Of a stretch of DNA of 60,166 bases, positions 36,812 through 45,956 are shown one piece after another. The notes beneath the pieces were generated by a model. The model made no database searches. It was given only the letters and a program-made list of their open reading frames with translations, and had not been told where the DNA came from. The first letter of the stretch is position 1, and every line of letters begins with the position of its first letter. The translations under genes and the position numbers were made by a program. This DNA is from Gammaproteobacteria bacterium (lineage in GTDB: Bacteria; Pseudomonadota; Gammaproteobacteria; JABABF01; JAHRAO01), in NCBI GenBank assembly GCA_020027215.1, contig JAHRAO010000038.1, positions 94,179-154,344 on the forward strand, in the 5' to 3' direction.

Positions 36812-37828
36812 TTATTGCGAGATAGATAATGTTTCAGGCCATCCATACATGATGTTCATGTTTTGTAATGCTTGTCCAGCGGCACCTTTGATTAAATTAT
36901 CCAACACCGAAAAAATAATGATGTTGTCGTTTGAGCGGTAGATACTCAAATGACAACGATTGCTCCCGACCACTTCTGCTACCGATGGGCAATGATCGGT
37001 TGTGGTAATGAATGGTTCGTGGTGATAGGCATCAAGGTACCATTGCCGAATATCGTCTTGATGGATATGCGGCAATGCGGTAGTAATGGTTGCATGTATG
37101 CCGCGACGCATAGGAGCCAAGTAAGGCACAAATGTTAGTTGCACTTCGGACGAGGTGAATTGGCGCATTGTTTGTATTATTTCCGCGTGATGACGATGCC
37201 CAGTCGGTGCATAAGCACGAAAACTTTCGGCACACTCCACAAAAGAATGGACGGGATCGCCGCTCCGTCCCGCACCACTGATCCCCGACACCGCATTGAC
37301 CATTAAAGAAGCGCGCGATTGTGTTGTGTGTTGTAATAAAGGGGCGCTACCTATGATGATGGCGGTTGGATAACATCCCGGACAGGCGATGAGTTGGGCG
37401 TCTTTAATGGCGCCGCGATTAATTTCAGGCAATCCGTAAACCGCTGCGCGTTGCCATTGAGGTGCTGTATGGGCTTTGCCATACCAGCGTTCCCATTCGG
37501 CGGGGTCGGCGAGACGGAAATCTGCTGATAAATCAATAACTTTTATCCCCGCTTCTAATAATGCCGGCGCGTGCTGCATCGCAATGCTCGATGGGGTAGC
37601 AAAAAAAACGATTTGGCAATCTATCAACTGCGCATAATCTTGTGAGAGAGGGAGTGAAGCGATAGGCACACAATGGCGGAGCGAATCGTGGAGATCGCCG
37701 ACCGTGCCCGTCTGACGTGAAATGACCGTGCGCACCGTAATATGCGGATGCTGGTTCAGCAGGCGCAATAATTCTATGGCGATGTATCCTCTCCCGCCGA
37801 CTATGCCGATATTGAGAGTACTGTTCAT
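36812..37828 (-). CDS. argC: N-acetyl-gamma-glutamyl-phosphate reductase
   Basis: Third step of arginine synthesis, NADPH-dependent. The 338-residue protein has the N-terminal Rossmann motif IGIVGGRGYIAIELLRLL, the catalytic cysteine in LIACPGCYPTA, SGISGAGRSG, PTGHRHHAEI and the C-terminal NLIKGAAGQALQNMNIM. The ATG at 37828 fits the family start; the longer frame adds 24 residues with no homology. No other arg gene is nearby, as in Pseudomonas, where argC also heads the erpA block. Confidence 0.95.
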   Translation of the reverse strand: MNSTLNIGIVGGRGYIAIELLRLLNQHPHITVRTVISRQTGTVGDLHDSLRHCVPIASLPLSQDYAQLIDCQIVFFATPSSIAMQHAPALLEAGIKVIDLSADFRLADPAEWERWYGKAHTAPQWQRAAVYGLPEINRGAIKDAQLIACPGCYPTAIIIGSAPLLQHTTQSRASLMVNAVSGISGAGRSGDPVHSFVECAESFRAYAPTGHRHHAEIIQTMRQFTSSEVQLTFVPYLAPMRRGIHATITTALPHIHQDDIRQWYLDAYHHEPFITTTDHCPSVAEVVGSNRCHLSIYRSNDNIIIFSVLDNLIKGAAGQALQNMNIMYGWPETLSISQ

Positions 37829-37993
37829 AGATTGTATGGATGGAAGTGCATCATAGACGAATAATATTCTTAAAAGTTTCCCAAAATAAAATGATCTCAT
37901 GCTGATAGAGCGTTCAACAAACGATCGCTTCTTTTCGGGAGCCGACTATTCTCTCATTGTAGGCAATGATTTTTATATATGCTATGCATTGTA

Positions 37994-38002
37994 TGCTATA
38001 GT
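37994..38002 (+). promoter_or_regulatory. candidate extended -10 promoter for the TonB receptor
   Basis: TGCTATAGT fits an extended -10 element 52 bases before the receptor ATG. An AGGGGAG ribosome site lies about 10 bases before that ATG. The 225-base gap upstream contains no gene. Confidence 0.4.
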
Positions 38003-38053
38003 GGAAGGTTAATATTAACTTTTTGTTGTTGATTAAAAGGGGAGAATATAGTT

Positions 38054-41000
38054 ATGTATCGGTGTAAAAACTTATTATTAAAACTAACTGACGGTGCTCG
38101 ATTAATTGTTTTAGCATGTTTTACAGGGATATTGTCTTTTACCGCGCAAGCGCAAGATCAAGCTCAACTAGAAGAGATTGAAGAAGTCGTCGTTGTCGGT
38201 AGCCAAATCCGCGGGGCGAAAATTAGCGAAGCACTTGCCGTATCTGTTTTCACTGCCGAAGATATAGAATTGTTTGGCGTGGATTCGGGTGATGAATTGT
38301 TTGATTTGATTCCAGAAAATGGGCAGAATTTTCATAGCGAAGCAGAGAATATCAGTGGTGGAGTCAATTCGGCGCGTGGGGATATAGGTGCATTTAATTT
38401 GCGCAATATCGGCACGGGTAATACATTGGTGTTATTAAACGGCCGCCGCTTAGTGAATGCCGCCTCTTTTCAAACTGAAGAAGTGGGCGGTAGTTTTGTG
38501 CCGGTGAATAGTGTCAATTCTAATACGCTCCCCGTATTTGGCATTGAACGCGTAGAAATATTGCGTGACGGCGCCTCCGCTATTTACGGTGCCGATGCAG
38601 TTGCTGGGGTGATCAATACTGTATTGAAAAAGGACCTAGACGGATTCAAAATTGCGCTCCGTCGTAGCGAATATGATAATCTCCCGCGCGCCGATAATTC
38701 ATTGCGTTTAGAATGGGGGCAGTTTTTTAGCGGCGGCGCAACCAACCTTGGCATTTTTTTTAATTATTATGATCGTGGACGGGTGAACTCTCAGGACGAT
38801 CCGCGCTGGGCTGATGCAGATTTTCGTAGCCGTATCCCTGAAGGATCTCCTTTTGCAGGGAATACTAACTTTCGCAATAATAGTGCCAATTCAATTTATG
38901 GACAGTTTGATATTATTCCGGGCGTGCCTGCGAGTAGTATCTTCCGAATGCCAGTTTTAGGGCGGGACACGCGCGCCGGTTTTGTGGATAGCGGTGGTGA
39001 ATTTCACATCTATCCTGTGGATAATAGCAGCTGTGGGTACGGGATCAACGAACAGGTATGCGGAGAACAAGATGGTGGAAGCCTCACGCGTTATAACCTC
39101 AATGCGAATCGGGATCTTGCTTCAAAGTTAGAGCGCTATAATTTATTTGCCTATGTAAATCATACTTTTAGTAATGGTATGGAAAGTTTTACCGAGATCT
39201 CCGCATATTTATCGCAAACCAATCTGAACCGCCATCCATCAGCCCCCTTCAGTTCTGTGCGATTGCGCATAGCGGCCGACGCATACTACAACCCATTCCG
39301 TCAGGGTTCACCCAATAATTTCACCTCGGGCACCGCTTCAACGGCCGCTGCTGTTACGCCCTTGCCTGCAAACGGTTACGCAGTGCTCATTGATAATTAT
39401 CGTTTTACCGAAGTGCCACGCATTGTGGATAATGAAGGCACGACCTATCGTTTTTTACAGGGGTTGCGCGGCGACCTCGGTGATTGGGACTTTGAAACTG
39501 CTGTCCTCTGGTCGCAGGCCAATAAAGATGATGTCACCCATAATCGGATATCCAATACTCTAATTCAAGCGGCGATCAATAGTACCATGCAGAGTACGGC
39601 ATATAACCCTTTTAATGGGGGGGATCTTGCGGGGTTGCGGAGTGCCTTGGTGAGTGTTTACCGCAATAGTAAAGCAGAGTTGGCGCTGTGGGATGTGAAA
39701 TTTTCAAACAATGAATTATTCTCCCTGCCGGGAGGTGATGCTGGAGTCCTCGTTGGCATGGAGTGGCGTAGCGAATCTTTTGACGATGACCGTGATCCGC
39801 TTTTAGATGGTACTATTCGTTATACGGACGGCGATGGCGATACATATCCCTTTGTATCGGATGTGGTCAATTCGAGTCCCACTCCAGATAATAAAGGTAA
39901 TCGCACGGTCCTATCCTTATTTGGCGAAATAGCGTTACCGCTCTTATCTAATTTAGATGTGCAGCTGGCTTTGCGTTACGAAGATTTTTCGGATGTCAGC
40001 AATACATTGGTCGGTAAATTGGCCGTAGGATATAGGCCGGCTGATATTTTGTTATTGCGTGGATCTTACTCGCAGGCTTATCGCGCGCCGAACCTCGTGA
40101 CGATCAATGAAAACATGATTGCACGCAGTAATAATGTGACAGATTACTTGTGTCGTTATGTCAATGATAACAGAGGTACTGCAGATGAAATAGATGATGA
40201 TTGTAGGGATACGGCACAACGGACTGCACAAGGGAGTCGGTCTCTTGTCTCCGAAGAATCGGATAATGCTTCTTTGGGCTTTGTTTTGGATGTAGTGGAT
40301 GGATTGACCATGACGGCGGATGTATGGTCTATTGATAAAGAAAACACAATCGGTTTGTTTGGTGAAGAAAATCACACTACATTGGAATTGCTGCGCAGCA
40401 TCCGAAATGGCAACACAAACTGCGACAATGCCGCTCTGTTTAACCCAGCAGTGCAGCGTATGCCGGTCGAAGAAGACGCGCGCGCTGCTTTTATGGCAGC
40501 AGGCCTATGTCCAGTGGGCCTCTTAGAGCGTGTCAATGATCTCTATGCTAACTTAAATGATCGCCTCTTGGGCGGATTTGATATTGGTGTGTACGGGGAT
40601 TGGGAAGGGCGCGCAGGTCGGTTTGCGATCAAGTATAATCTTTCGCGTTTAACTAAATTTGAACAAGCAGCAAGCGGTGAAGCCGCTGAGTTAGCCGCTG
40701 CCCAAAATGCTGGCACCTTGCCCATGAGCATAGATATTGAAGGATTGGGTGACTTGGTAGGGCGTAACGGCAATCAAGATATTAAACAGAGTATGCGCTT
40801 TTCATGGCGTAGAGGCAGTTTCGGTGCTGCCTTAGGATGGAATTATCTCGGTAGTTTTTATCAAAGTAGCCTGACGCTCGCTAATGGTACGCGGTGGGTT
40901 GTACCCGCATTTGAAACCTATGATCTCACTTTTGACTATTATTTCCGCCTGGGCACCGATAGTAAATTGCGCACGCGCTTAGGGGTGAAAAATATGACCG

Positions 41001-41101
41001 ACGAGCGCGCTCCACTTGCCGATCGCTTTTTTGGCTTTTTCGCCGATGCGCACCGAGATTACGGCAGATATGTTTATCTGGATATCAGGGCGACTTTATA
41101 A
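38054..41101 (+). CDS. TonB-dependent outer-membrane receptor
   Basis: A 1015-residue receptor. A signal peptide (ends near AQAQDQ) precedes the TonB box region EEVVVVGSQIRG and a plug domain (about 55-175: LVLLNGRRLV, VEILRDGASAIYGADAVAGV). The rest is a long beta-barrel ending in DYGRYVYLDIRATL, with a terminal hydrophobic pattern for Bam insertion. The plug type is that of the large marine/sphingomonad receptor group often used for peptides, glycans or other large molecules. The two exported enzymes that follow, an SGNH-like protein and a carboxypeptidase, suggest a peptide or acylated substrate (inference). No ton genes are in the window. Confidence 0.93.
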   Translation: MYRCKNLLLKLTDGARLIVLACFTGILSFTAQAQDQAQLEEIEEVVVVGSQIRGAKISEALAVSVFTAEDIELFGVDSGDELFDLIPENGQNFHSEAENISGGVNSARGDIGAFNLRNIGTGNTLVLLNGRRLVNAASFQTEEVGGSFVPVNSVNSNTLPVFGIERVEILRDGASAIYGADAVAGVINTVLKKDLDGFKIALRRSEYDNLPRADNSLRLEWGQFFSGGATNLGIFFNYYDRGRVNSQDDPRWADADFRSRIPEGSPFAGNTNFRNNSANSIYGQFDIIPGVPASSIFRMPVLGRDTRAGFVDSGGEFHIYPVDNSSCGYGINEQVCGEQDGGSLTRYNLNANRDLASKLERYNLFAYVNHTFSNGMESFTEISAYLSQTNLNRHPSAPFSSVRLRIAADAYYNPFRQGSPNNFTSGTASTAAAVTPLPANGYAVLIDNYRFTEVPRIVDNEGTTYRFLQGLRGDLGDWDFETAVLWSQANKDDVTHNRISNTLIQAAINSTMQSTAYNPFNGGDLAGLRSALVSVYRNSKAELALWDVKFSNNELFSLPGGDAGVLVGMEWRSESFDDDRDPLLDGTIRYTDGDGDTYPFVSDVVNSSPTPDNKGNRTVLSLFGEIALPLLSNLDVQLALRYEDFSDVSNTLVGKLAVGYRPADILLLRGSYSQAYRAPNLVTINENMIARSNNVTDYLCRYVNDNRGTADEIDDDCRDTAQRTAQGSRSLVSEESDNASLGFVLDVVDGLTMTADVWSIDKENTIGLFGEENHTTLELLRSIRNGNTNCDNAALFNPAVQRMPVEEDARAAFMAAGLCPVGLLERVNDLYANLNDRLLGGFDIGVYGDWEGRAGRFAIKYNLSRLTKFEQAASGEAAELAAAQNAGTLPMSIDIEGLGDLVGRNGNQDIKQSMRFSWRRGSFGAALGWNYLGSFYQSSLTLANGTRWVVPAFETYDLTFDYYFRLGTDSKLRTRLGVKNMTDERAPLADRFFGFFADAHRDYGRYVYLDIRATL

Positions 41102-41122
41102 AAATAGCGGGCATTTTTTGCC

Positions 41123-41932
41123 GTGCGTAGGATAGTTTTAAGTGTTATCATTGCACTATGGCTGTCGCCTGCTTTGGCGTTAACGCCACGCGTACAATCT
41201 ATTGACCCGCCCAAACGTATCTTATTTGTTGGCAATAGCTTCACTTTTTATAATGATGGATTGCATAAACATGTCGGTGGTTTAATGCGTGCTGCCGGTA
41301 TTTATCGGCAGGTGCGGATGCGGGCGCTGACTCTTTCTGGCGCTAAATTACATGAACATGCCGGCGGTATGAGTTATTTTACCCAAGACAAAAGCTGGGA
41401 TAATTGGGATCTAGTCGTTATGCACGGTCATAGCCAAGAACTCCTCACCCAAAAAAGTGCCGATTTTTTTGCCAAGGTGGCGAAAAAATACGCTGAAAGG
41501 ATTCGCGCGCGGGGCGGTGATATCGCTCTTTTGATGACTTGGGGATATGCTAATAATCGCAAAATGATTCAACCGATCCAACGCAACTACACCCTGATCG
41601 GCAACAAATTGAATGCACTTGTTATTCCTGTGGGTATTGCTTTTCAGCAGGCACAACACGATCATCCAGAGATTAACCTCTACAAGAAAGATTTATTGCG
41701 TTATAGTAAAAAAGGTGGCAATATAAGTGCCGTTTATAAAAAAAACATTAAACATCCCAGCGTGGCGGGTACCTATTTAGCCGCGTGCGTTGTCTATGCT
41801 GCTTTATTTGATAAATCACCGCTCGCTTTACCTTATACTGCTGGGTTGCCCATGCGCCATGCCCGTTCACTGCAACAAATTGCGTACAATACAGTAACAA
41901 TCTTTTATCGGCGCCATGAAAAGAAACCATAG
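41123..41932 (+). CDS. exported SGNH/GDSL hydrolase-like protein
   Basis: A 269-residue protein with a signal peptide (IVLSVIIALWLSPALA). Block I is ILFVGNSFTFYNDGLHKH with the likely nucleophile serine. The C-terminal block is KHPSVAGTYLAACVVYAAL with the catalytic histidine, but the aspartate normally three residues before that histidine is asparagine (NIKHP). Activity may be altered, or a dyad may be enough. The start is GTG at 41123, 21 bases after the receptor stop. Its last 17 bases overlap the carboxypeptidase gene, so the three genes look co-transcribed. Confidence 0.75.
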   Translation: MRRIVLSVIIALWLSPALALTPRVQSIDPPKRILFVGNSFTFYNDGLHKHVGGLMRAAGIYRQVRMRALTLSGAKLHEHAGGMSYFTQDKSWDNWDLVVMHGHSQELLTQKSADFFAKVAKKYAERIRARGGDIALLMTWGYANNRKMIQPIQRNYTLIGNKLNALVIPVGIAFQQAQHDHPEINLYKKDLLRYSKKGGNISAVYKKNIKHPSVAGTYLAACVVYAALFDKSPLALPYTAGLPMRHARSLQQIAYNTVTIFYRRHEKKP

Positions 41933-43064
41933 CATCTACCTGTTATTTTTATTTTCATTGTGGAACTGTGATGGTGGACAAAGTGTCCATTCCTGTCAGT
42001 TCTCCCCAGTAGCATTCTCTACCAATTTTCCGGCGGCACGGGTGAGCATGTGTGCTCAAGTGAACGATAATAGTTATCGTCTTACGATTGCTCCAGAGAA
42101 TGTGCCGATCAATCCGAGCCCATGGTATGCTTTTCGCGTTGACCAAGAGCGCAGCCAAGTTGTGGAAGTCCACATGCGCTATCAACTCCACCGTCATCGC
42201 TACCGTCCTAAGATAAGTATAGATGGAGAGCAGTGGCAATTACTCGATCCGTCCATGTATCAGGTATTAGATGATGGGCAACGTGTTCTTTTTTCCTTTA
42301 ATATTTCCCAGCCATTTTTTTATATTGCCGCCCAAGAAATTCTTGATAACGATGATTATCAAGAGTGGATATCCACATGGCGCGCGCATGCCGACCATGC
42401 GGTGATCGGGACTTCGGTGCAGGGGCGCCCCATTGAACGATTACTCGTGCGTGGCGAGAGCAATAAATGGATACTATTGACTGGGCGGCAACACCCGCCT
42501 GAGGTCACAGGTGCATTTGCACTACATGCTTTTGCCAACGCATTGTTTGCCGATAGCGACATAGCGCAACGCTTTCGTCAACGCTACAATGTGTTGATTG
42601 TCCCCAATATGAATCCAGACGGTGTCGTTGCCGGTCACTGGCGGCATAATGCTAATGGAGTGGATCTCAATAGAGATTGGGGGTTATTTACTCAGCCCGA
42701 AACATCGGTGGTGCACGAAGAATTGACTCGATTGTTGGGTGACGACCAACAACTTGTATTGGGATTGGATTTTCATTCAACCCATCGCGATGTGTTTTAT
42801 ACTCAGCCGGATGGCACGACTAGATTACCGAATTTTACGCAGCAGTGGTTAGCCGCTATCCAGCACAGCGTCCCTCAATTTACGGTCAATCGCCAACCTT
42901 CGCATAATCAAGGGCGACCAACATTTAAGCAACATATCAGCACTACTTATAATATTCCCGCTATTACCTATGAAATGGGCGATCAAACCGATCGTAACCT
43001 CATTAGTCAAGTTGGCATCGCAGCAGCGACGGAAATGATGCGTATCTTGCTGGCATTGCCTTAA
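41916..43064 (+). CDS. M14 zinc carboxypeptidase lipoprotein
   Basis: A 382-residue predicted lipoprotein (signal YLLFLFSLWNC). An N-terminal beta domain (about 25-140) resembles the accessory domain of bacterial M14 enzymes. The catalytic domain has the zinc motif TGRQHPPEVTG (H and E ligands), NPDGVVAGHWRHNANGVDLN, the third zinc ligand in LDFHSTHRD and the general-base glutamate in ITYEMGDQT. All key residues are present. It would trim peptides at the outer membrane or periplasm. It overlaps the SGNH gene in another frame. Confidence 0.88.
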   Translation: MKRNHSIYLLFLFSLWNCDGGQSVHSCQFSPVAFSTNFPAARVSMCAQVNDNSYRLTIAPENVPINPSPWYAFRVDQERSQVVEVHMRYQLHRHRYRPKISIDGEQWQLLDPSMYQVLDDGQRVLFSFNISQPFFYIAAQEILDNDDYQEWISTWRAHADHAVIGTSVQGRPIERLLVRGESNKWILLTGRQHPPEVTGAFALHAFANALFADSDIAQRFRQRYNVLIVPNMNPDGVVAGHWRHNANGVDLNRDWGLFTQPETSVVHEELTRLLGDDQQLVLGLDFHSTHRDVFYTQPDGTTRLPNFTQQWLAAIQHSVPQFTVNRQPSHNQGRPTFKQHISTTYNIPAITYEMGDQTDRNLISQVGIAAATEMMRILLALP

Positions 43065-43101
43065 ATCAGTCTAAATATTATATGCATTATCCGCGCCCCG
43101 T

Positions 43102-44301
43102 ATGCGTTTGGCGTTAATCATTGACGACTATGTGCCCTATAGTTCGCGTATTGGGGCGCAAATGTTTGCCGATTTAGCCCACACATTATCGCAAATGGGG
43201 GAGGATGTGGTGGTGATTACTCCCACACCATTGCCCTCAGCGCCCCGATTCGAGCACACCCGCGGCAATGAAATTTCAGTGTGGCGGTTTCGCTCTGGGG
43301 CGATTAAAAATGTTGCACTCGGTATCCGTTTGATGAACGAAAACCTACTCTCCTATCGCAGTTGGCGAGTGATAGCACAAATAGTGCAAGAACGCCCATT
43401 TGATGGCGTGGTTTATTATTCTCCATCCATTTTTTGGTCTCATTTAGTCAATAAAATAAAAAGTATTGCCCCGTGTCGGACATACTTAGTGTTACGCGAT
43501 ATATTTCCTCAGTGGCTGGTAGATATCGGCACATTACGCGAAAAGTCATTGCTCACCCGATATCTACGCTATTGTGAACAAAAAAATTATGCCGCCGCCG
43601 ATTGGATCGGCGTCATGTCCGCAAATAATTTACAATTTTTTCGCCAAACTTATCCAGAGTATCATCATGTCGAAGTGCTCCCCAACTGGATATCGCCCGC
43701 TTCCGTGCCGTCACCTCTCCCCTATTGGCGGCGAAAACTCCAGTTAGAGAATAAGGTCATCCTGTTGTATGGTGGCAATATAGGTCTTGCACAAGATATG
43801 ACTAATTTACTGCGTTTAGCACGGGCTTTACACGATTGCCCGCAAGCACACTTACTATTTGTCGGTCATGGCAGTGCGGTGGATACGATCCGAGCGCTTA
43901 TAAAGCAATGGAAATTGACCAATGTTTCCTATCACGCCAGCGTATCGCAAAAAGAGTACAATGCTTTGCTCCAAGAAGTAGATATAGGTTTATTTTCTTT
44001 GGATGCGGCGCACAAAACGCATAATTTTCCCGGTAAATTATTGGGATATTTTTCTGCGGCTTTACCTGTATTAGGGAGCATCAATGCTGGGAATGATCTC
44101 ATGCCACTCATTAACGATCATCGTGCAGGGTATGTTTTTGAAAACGGCAATGATGCACAATTCATTGCCACCGCCCGCCGATTAATTGCCGATTCGGCAC
44201 TGCGTACGGATATGGGGGTGCGCGGACAGCAATTATTAGAAAAATATTTTTCGGTACAATCCGTTGCCGAGCAAATTCTGCGGCGCTTGCACTCTAACTG
44301 A
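43102..44301 (+). CDS. glycosyltransferase family 4, WbuB-like
   Basis: A 399-residue GT-B glycosyltransferase. The acceptor domain starts ALIIDDYVPYSSRIGAQMFADL. The donor domain has LLYGGNIGLAQDMTNLLRLA, LLFVGHGSA and NFPGKLLGYFSAALPVLGSI, the nucleotide-sugar loop. The DDY...SSRIGAQMF start resembles proteins annotated WbuB, the L-fucosamine transferase of several O-antigens. This would join with the UDP-L-FucNAc genes at 25819-29125, though they are 14 kb apart. Donor specificity is inferred. Its end overlaps the convergent pgeF gene by 8 bases. Confidence 0.82.
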   Translation: MRLALIIDDYVPYSSRIGAQMFADLAHTLSQMGEDVVVITPTPLPSAPRFEHTRGNEISVWRFRSGAIKNVALGIRLMNENLLSYRSWRVIAQIVQERPFDGVVYYSPSIFWSHLVNKIKSIAPCRTYLVLRDIFPQWLVDIGTLREKSLLTRYLRYCEQKNYAAADWIGVMSANNLQFFRQTYPEYHHVEVLPNWISPASVPSPLPYWRRKLQLENKVILLYGGNIGLAQDMTNLLRLARALHDCPQAHLLFVGHGSAVDTIRALIKQWKLTNVSYHASVSQKEYNALLQEVDIGLFSLDAAHKTHNFPGKLLGYFSAALPVLGSINAGNDLMPLINDHRAGYVFENGNDAQFIATARRLIADSALRTDMGVRGQQLLEKYFSVQSVAEQILRRLHSN

Positions 44302-44962
44302 GCCAAATAACTGTTGTGCACCGCCGGCGCGTGCCATTGCGGCGGTATGAAAAAAATCTACGGTCGCTGTAGGTACATAACTCTCCCCCTTGTGCGTGCA
44401 CGCCATAGGCACATAATTGGATACGGGCAATGTGCATCAGGTCGGCAAAATAATGGTGCGCACTTGCCGAAATGAAAGCCTTATTGTATTGTTTATCGGC
44501 AAAAAAGGCGCGCACTTCTTCACCCACGACATAATGGGTTGAACTGATGGCTGCTCCTATCCACGCCGATATTTTATTCTCCCCCATTGCGCGTAGTGTC
44601 TGACCGATAATGCCGCGTGCTAAACCACGCCAACCGGCGTGGATAACACCGATAGTGCACCCACTGGCACTATGGAGGAGGATGGGCAGGCAATCTGCGG
44701 TGCGCACAGCACAGGGCAACTGTGCGGTGCGCGTGACCCATGCATCACCGATGGGTAATCGCATCGCCTTACGGCAATCAATCACTTTGTTTGTATGATG
44801 TTGGCGTAAATATTGCACGGGCGTTGCCACTGTCGGTAAAGTGTGTGGTTGTGGTGAAGCGCAATAACGTGTCGTCATAAACGCGTGAATGTGCGGCGGT
44901 GCATTCCATGATGGAATAATTACCGAGCGTATGCTATGTTTTCCGATTTTATATTTGTTCAA
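44294..44962 (-). CDS. pgeF: peptidoglycan editing factor PgeF (YfiH family), shortened
   Basis: A 222-residue member of the DUF152/YfiH family, which removes wrongly placed serine from peptidoglycan precursors and has purine nucleosidase-like activity. The zinc-site residues are kept: LRQHHTNKV for the first histidine, RTADCLP for the cysteine and IHAGWRGLARGI for the second histidine; RRFFSYRRNGT is the C-terminal motif. The segment before the first histidine, which in relatives holds the PYxSLNLG...GD loop, is about 30 residues shorter. The start overlaps the rluD 3' end by 14 bases. Confidence 0.85.
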   Translation of the reverse strand: MNKYKIGKHSIRSVIIPSWNAPPHIHAFMTTRYCASPQPHTLPTVATPVQYLRQHHTNKVIDCRKAMRLPIGDAWVTRTAQLPCAVRTADCLPILLHSASGCTIGVIHAGWRGLARGIIGQTLRAMGENKISAWIGAAISSTHYVVGEEVRAFFADKQYNKAFISASAHHYFADLMHIARIQLCAYGVHAQGGELCTYSDRRFFSYRRNGTRRRCTTVIWLS

Positions 44963-45902
44963 TAGTGTTGATTATATGCTGTATATCCGCAGGCATATGG
45001 CTTTGCCATTGCATTGTCTTGTCGGTGAAGGGGTGAGTAAGAGACAATTGCACGGCATGGAGTGCTTGTCGGCGAAATGTGCGTAATGCATTGCGTACTG
45101 TCGGTGATGCATGGGACGGAATGGGGGCGGGGCGACCATAAACGAGGTCACCGAGCAGCGGATGGCCAATTGCTGCTAAATGCACGCGAATTTGATGGGT
45201 ACGCCCCGTGTGTAGTTTCATGGCTAAATGGGTATGATAGCGGTAGCGATGGCGGATAGTGTAATGAGTGATTGCACCTTTTCCATCGCTACGGTGGGTA
45301 AATTGTTGTCGCCGTATCGCGTGCCTGCCTATCGGTAAATCAATACTTCCCCCACCGGTGGGAGTGCCGATGCAGATTCCTTCATAATTGCGCTGCGCTG
45401 TATGCTGAGCAAATTGTTGAGTGAGCCGCATACATGCTAATTCTGTGCGAGCGACCACCAATAACCCACTGGTGTTTTTGTCCAAACGATGCACTATCCC
45501 ACAGCGTGGGAGATTATGCAATTCAGGATGGCGATAAATAAGGGCATTGAGCAGAGTATGGGATAGGTGACCCGCCCCCGGATGTACCACCATTCCCGCG
45601 GGCTTGTCAATGACAATAATATGGTCGTCTTCGTATACCACATCAATAGAAATAGGTTGAGCAACCAATTCGTTTGCGCTTTCTGGTGCGGGAGCATAAA
45701 TCTTGATTTGCGATCCCATAGCCACTCGCGTGCTTGCACGACATGTTTCTCCATTGACTAATAGATACCCTTCTCTAATCCAATGTTGTAATTGTGAACG
45801 AGAATAATCGGGAAATAGGTGGGCAGCAATACGATCGCACCGTTGATTGTGATGGCTCTCATCAACCGTAGCTGTTTGACGGATAATTTTCTCGGTGGGC
45901 AT
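44949..45902 (-). CDS. rluD: 23S rRNA pseudouridine synthase, RluD type
   Basis: Makes pseudouridines in helix 69 of 23S rRNA. The 317-residue protein has an N-terminal S4 RNA-binding domain (RSQLQHWIREGYLLVNGE) and the catalytic motif CGIVHRLDKNTSGLLVVAR with its aspartate. Other motifs are DKPAGMVVHPGAG, LHTGRTHQIRVHL and GDLVYG. It is divergent from bamD, as in Pseudomonas, and followed by pgeF in an overlap. Confidence 0.95.
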   Translation of the reverse strand: MPTEKIIRQTATVDESHHNQRCDRIAAHLFPDYSRSQLQHWIREGYLLVNGETCRASTRVAMGSQIKIYAPAPESANELVAQPISIDVVYEDDHIIVIDKPAGMVVHPGAGHLSHTLLNALIYRHPELHNLPRCGIVHRLDKNTSGLLVVARTELACMRLTQQFAQHTAQRNYEGICIGTPTGGGSIDLPIGRHAIRRQQFTHRSDGKGAITHYTIRHRYRYHTHLAMKLHTGRTHQIRVHLAAIGHPLLGDLVYGRPAPIPSHASPTVRNALRTFRRQALHAVQLSLTHPFTDKTMQWQSHMPADIQHIINTIEQI

Positions 45903-45956
45903 TATGGGGTCATTACAATTACATTTATCATGTGATTTTGTATAAAATATACATTG

